Below, piece by piece: positions 22,668 through 22,995 of a stretch of DNA of 22,995 nucleotides. The stretch covers positions 1 to 22,995 of the forward strand of contig JBMNUM010000029.1 of assembly GCA_050946275.1 (NCBI GenBank). Direction: 5' to 3'. Numbering within the stretch: the first letter of the stretch is position 1; each line of letters starts with the position of its first letter. The stretch is from JBMNUM01 sp050946275 (GTDB taxonomy: Bacteria; Actinomycetota; Coriobacteriia; Coriobacteriales; CADBOM01). Under the pieces are notes generated by a model, which saw nothing but the letters and a program-made list of their open reading frames with translations, was not told the DNA's origin and did no database searches. The position numbers and the translations under genes are program-made.

Positions 22668-22995
22668 CTACTCCCACTCGATCGTGCCGATGGGCTTGGG
22701 GATAAGGTCGTAGCACACGCGGCAGATACCCGGCACCTCGGCGCAGATGCGATCGGTGATCTTCTTGAGCAGCGCCCAATCGAGCTCCGGAACGGTCGCG
22801 GTCATGGCATCGACCGTGTTGACGCAGCGGATGATGACCGGCCACTCGAACGCACGCTGGCCGTCGCGGACACCTGTGGCGCGGAAATCCGGAATCGAGC
22901 AGAAGTACTGCCAGATATCGAGACCGGCGGCCTCGATCTCCTCGCGGACGATGGCATCGGCCTCGCGAAGCGCCTCGAGACGGTCGCGCGTGATG
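22668..22995 (-). CDS. guaA: GMP synthase, C-terminal part
   Basis: The gene enters from the right edge and ends at TAG 22668; 108 codons are visible. The protein part contains FRATGVRDGQRAFEWPVIIR, VDAMTA, LKKITDRI and the ending CYDLIPKPIGTIEWE. This is the dimerisation domain of GMP synthase, whose members end in ...TIEWE. The enzyme converts XMP to GMP with ATP and glutamine, the last step of guanine nucleotide synthesis, in the cytoplasm. The glutaminase and ATP pyrophosphatase domains lie outside the window. A strong terminator follows, so it is not co-transcribed with the SH3 lipoprotein. Confidence 0.95.
   Translation of the reverse strand, partial: ITRDRLEALREADAIVREEIEAAGLDIWQYFCSIPDFRATGVRDGQRAFEWPVIIRCVNTVDAMTATVPELDWALLKKITDRICAEVPGICRVCYDLIPKPIGTIEWE

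Noticed and set aside
21248..22705. 485-codon plus-strand frame opposite the SH3 lipoprotein
   Set aside because: It is explained by the complement of the SH3 repeats and reads through the guaA terminator.

Overview
The window is GC-rich, densely coded bacterial chromosome. The gene types suggest a gut- or host-associated member of the Coriobacteriia (Actinomycetota): several surface lipoproteins, a clostripain-like peptidase, a VanY-type carboxypeptidase, an SH3-repeat lipoprotein, an XRE-cupin regulator next to an acyl-CoA ligase, and an AGCS amino-acid symporter. The taxonomic placement is inferred from gene content and codon style only. There are no rRNA or tRNA genes, no CRISPR array, and no transposase or phage gene.

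Layout. (1) 1-590, minus: start of a YkuD L,D-transpeptidase, cut by the left edge. (2) 917-3585, plus: XRE-cupin regulator, then an AMP-forming acyl-CoA ligase. (3) 3670-7952, minus: AGCS cation:amino-acid symporter and a clostripain-family (C11) lipoprotein, separated by a roughly 100-bp imperfect palindrome. (4) 8068-8757, plus: a 26-codon small membrane ORF and the ribosome-assembly GTPase EngB. (5) 8788-10059, minus: MFS transporter. (6) 10188-12841, plus: membrane-anchored alpha/beta hydrolase, then a VWA protein paired with a double-zinc-ribbon/HTH-like protein. (7) 12880-16274: frameshifted class-3 aldehyde dehydrogenase (minus), divergent from a metallo-beta-lactamase-fold hydrolase that is followed by an EamA/DMT transporter (both plus). 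(8) 16305-19286: Bcr/CflA-type exporter (minus), divergent from an asparagine-synthetase-like protein lacking the N-terminal glutaminase cysteine (plus). (9) 19425-22498, minus: VanY-type carboxypeptidase lipoprotein, preceded upstream by a four-SH3 lipoprotein. (10) 22668-22995, minus: C-terminal part of GMP synthase, cut by the right edge.

How the parts may work together. Cell-wall genes (L,D-transpeptidase, VanY, SH3 lipoprotein) recur along the window. The aldehyde dehydrogenase and the metallo-hydrolase share a 64-bp region with perfect 27-bp inverted arms, which appears to hold mirror-image promoters. A related motif (TGACArTCATGGT) recurs before the DMT transporter, so one regulator may control all three. 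The exporter and asparagine-synthetase-like gene share a divergent intergenic region carrying a tandem 11-bp repeat. The VWA/zinc-ribbon pair is the least characterised unit. It has an internal duplication and a hairpin that could mask the VWA ribosome-binding site.
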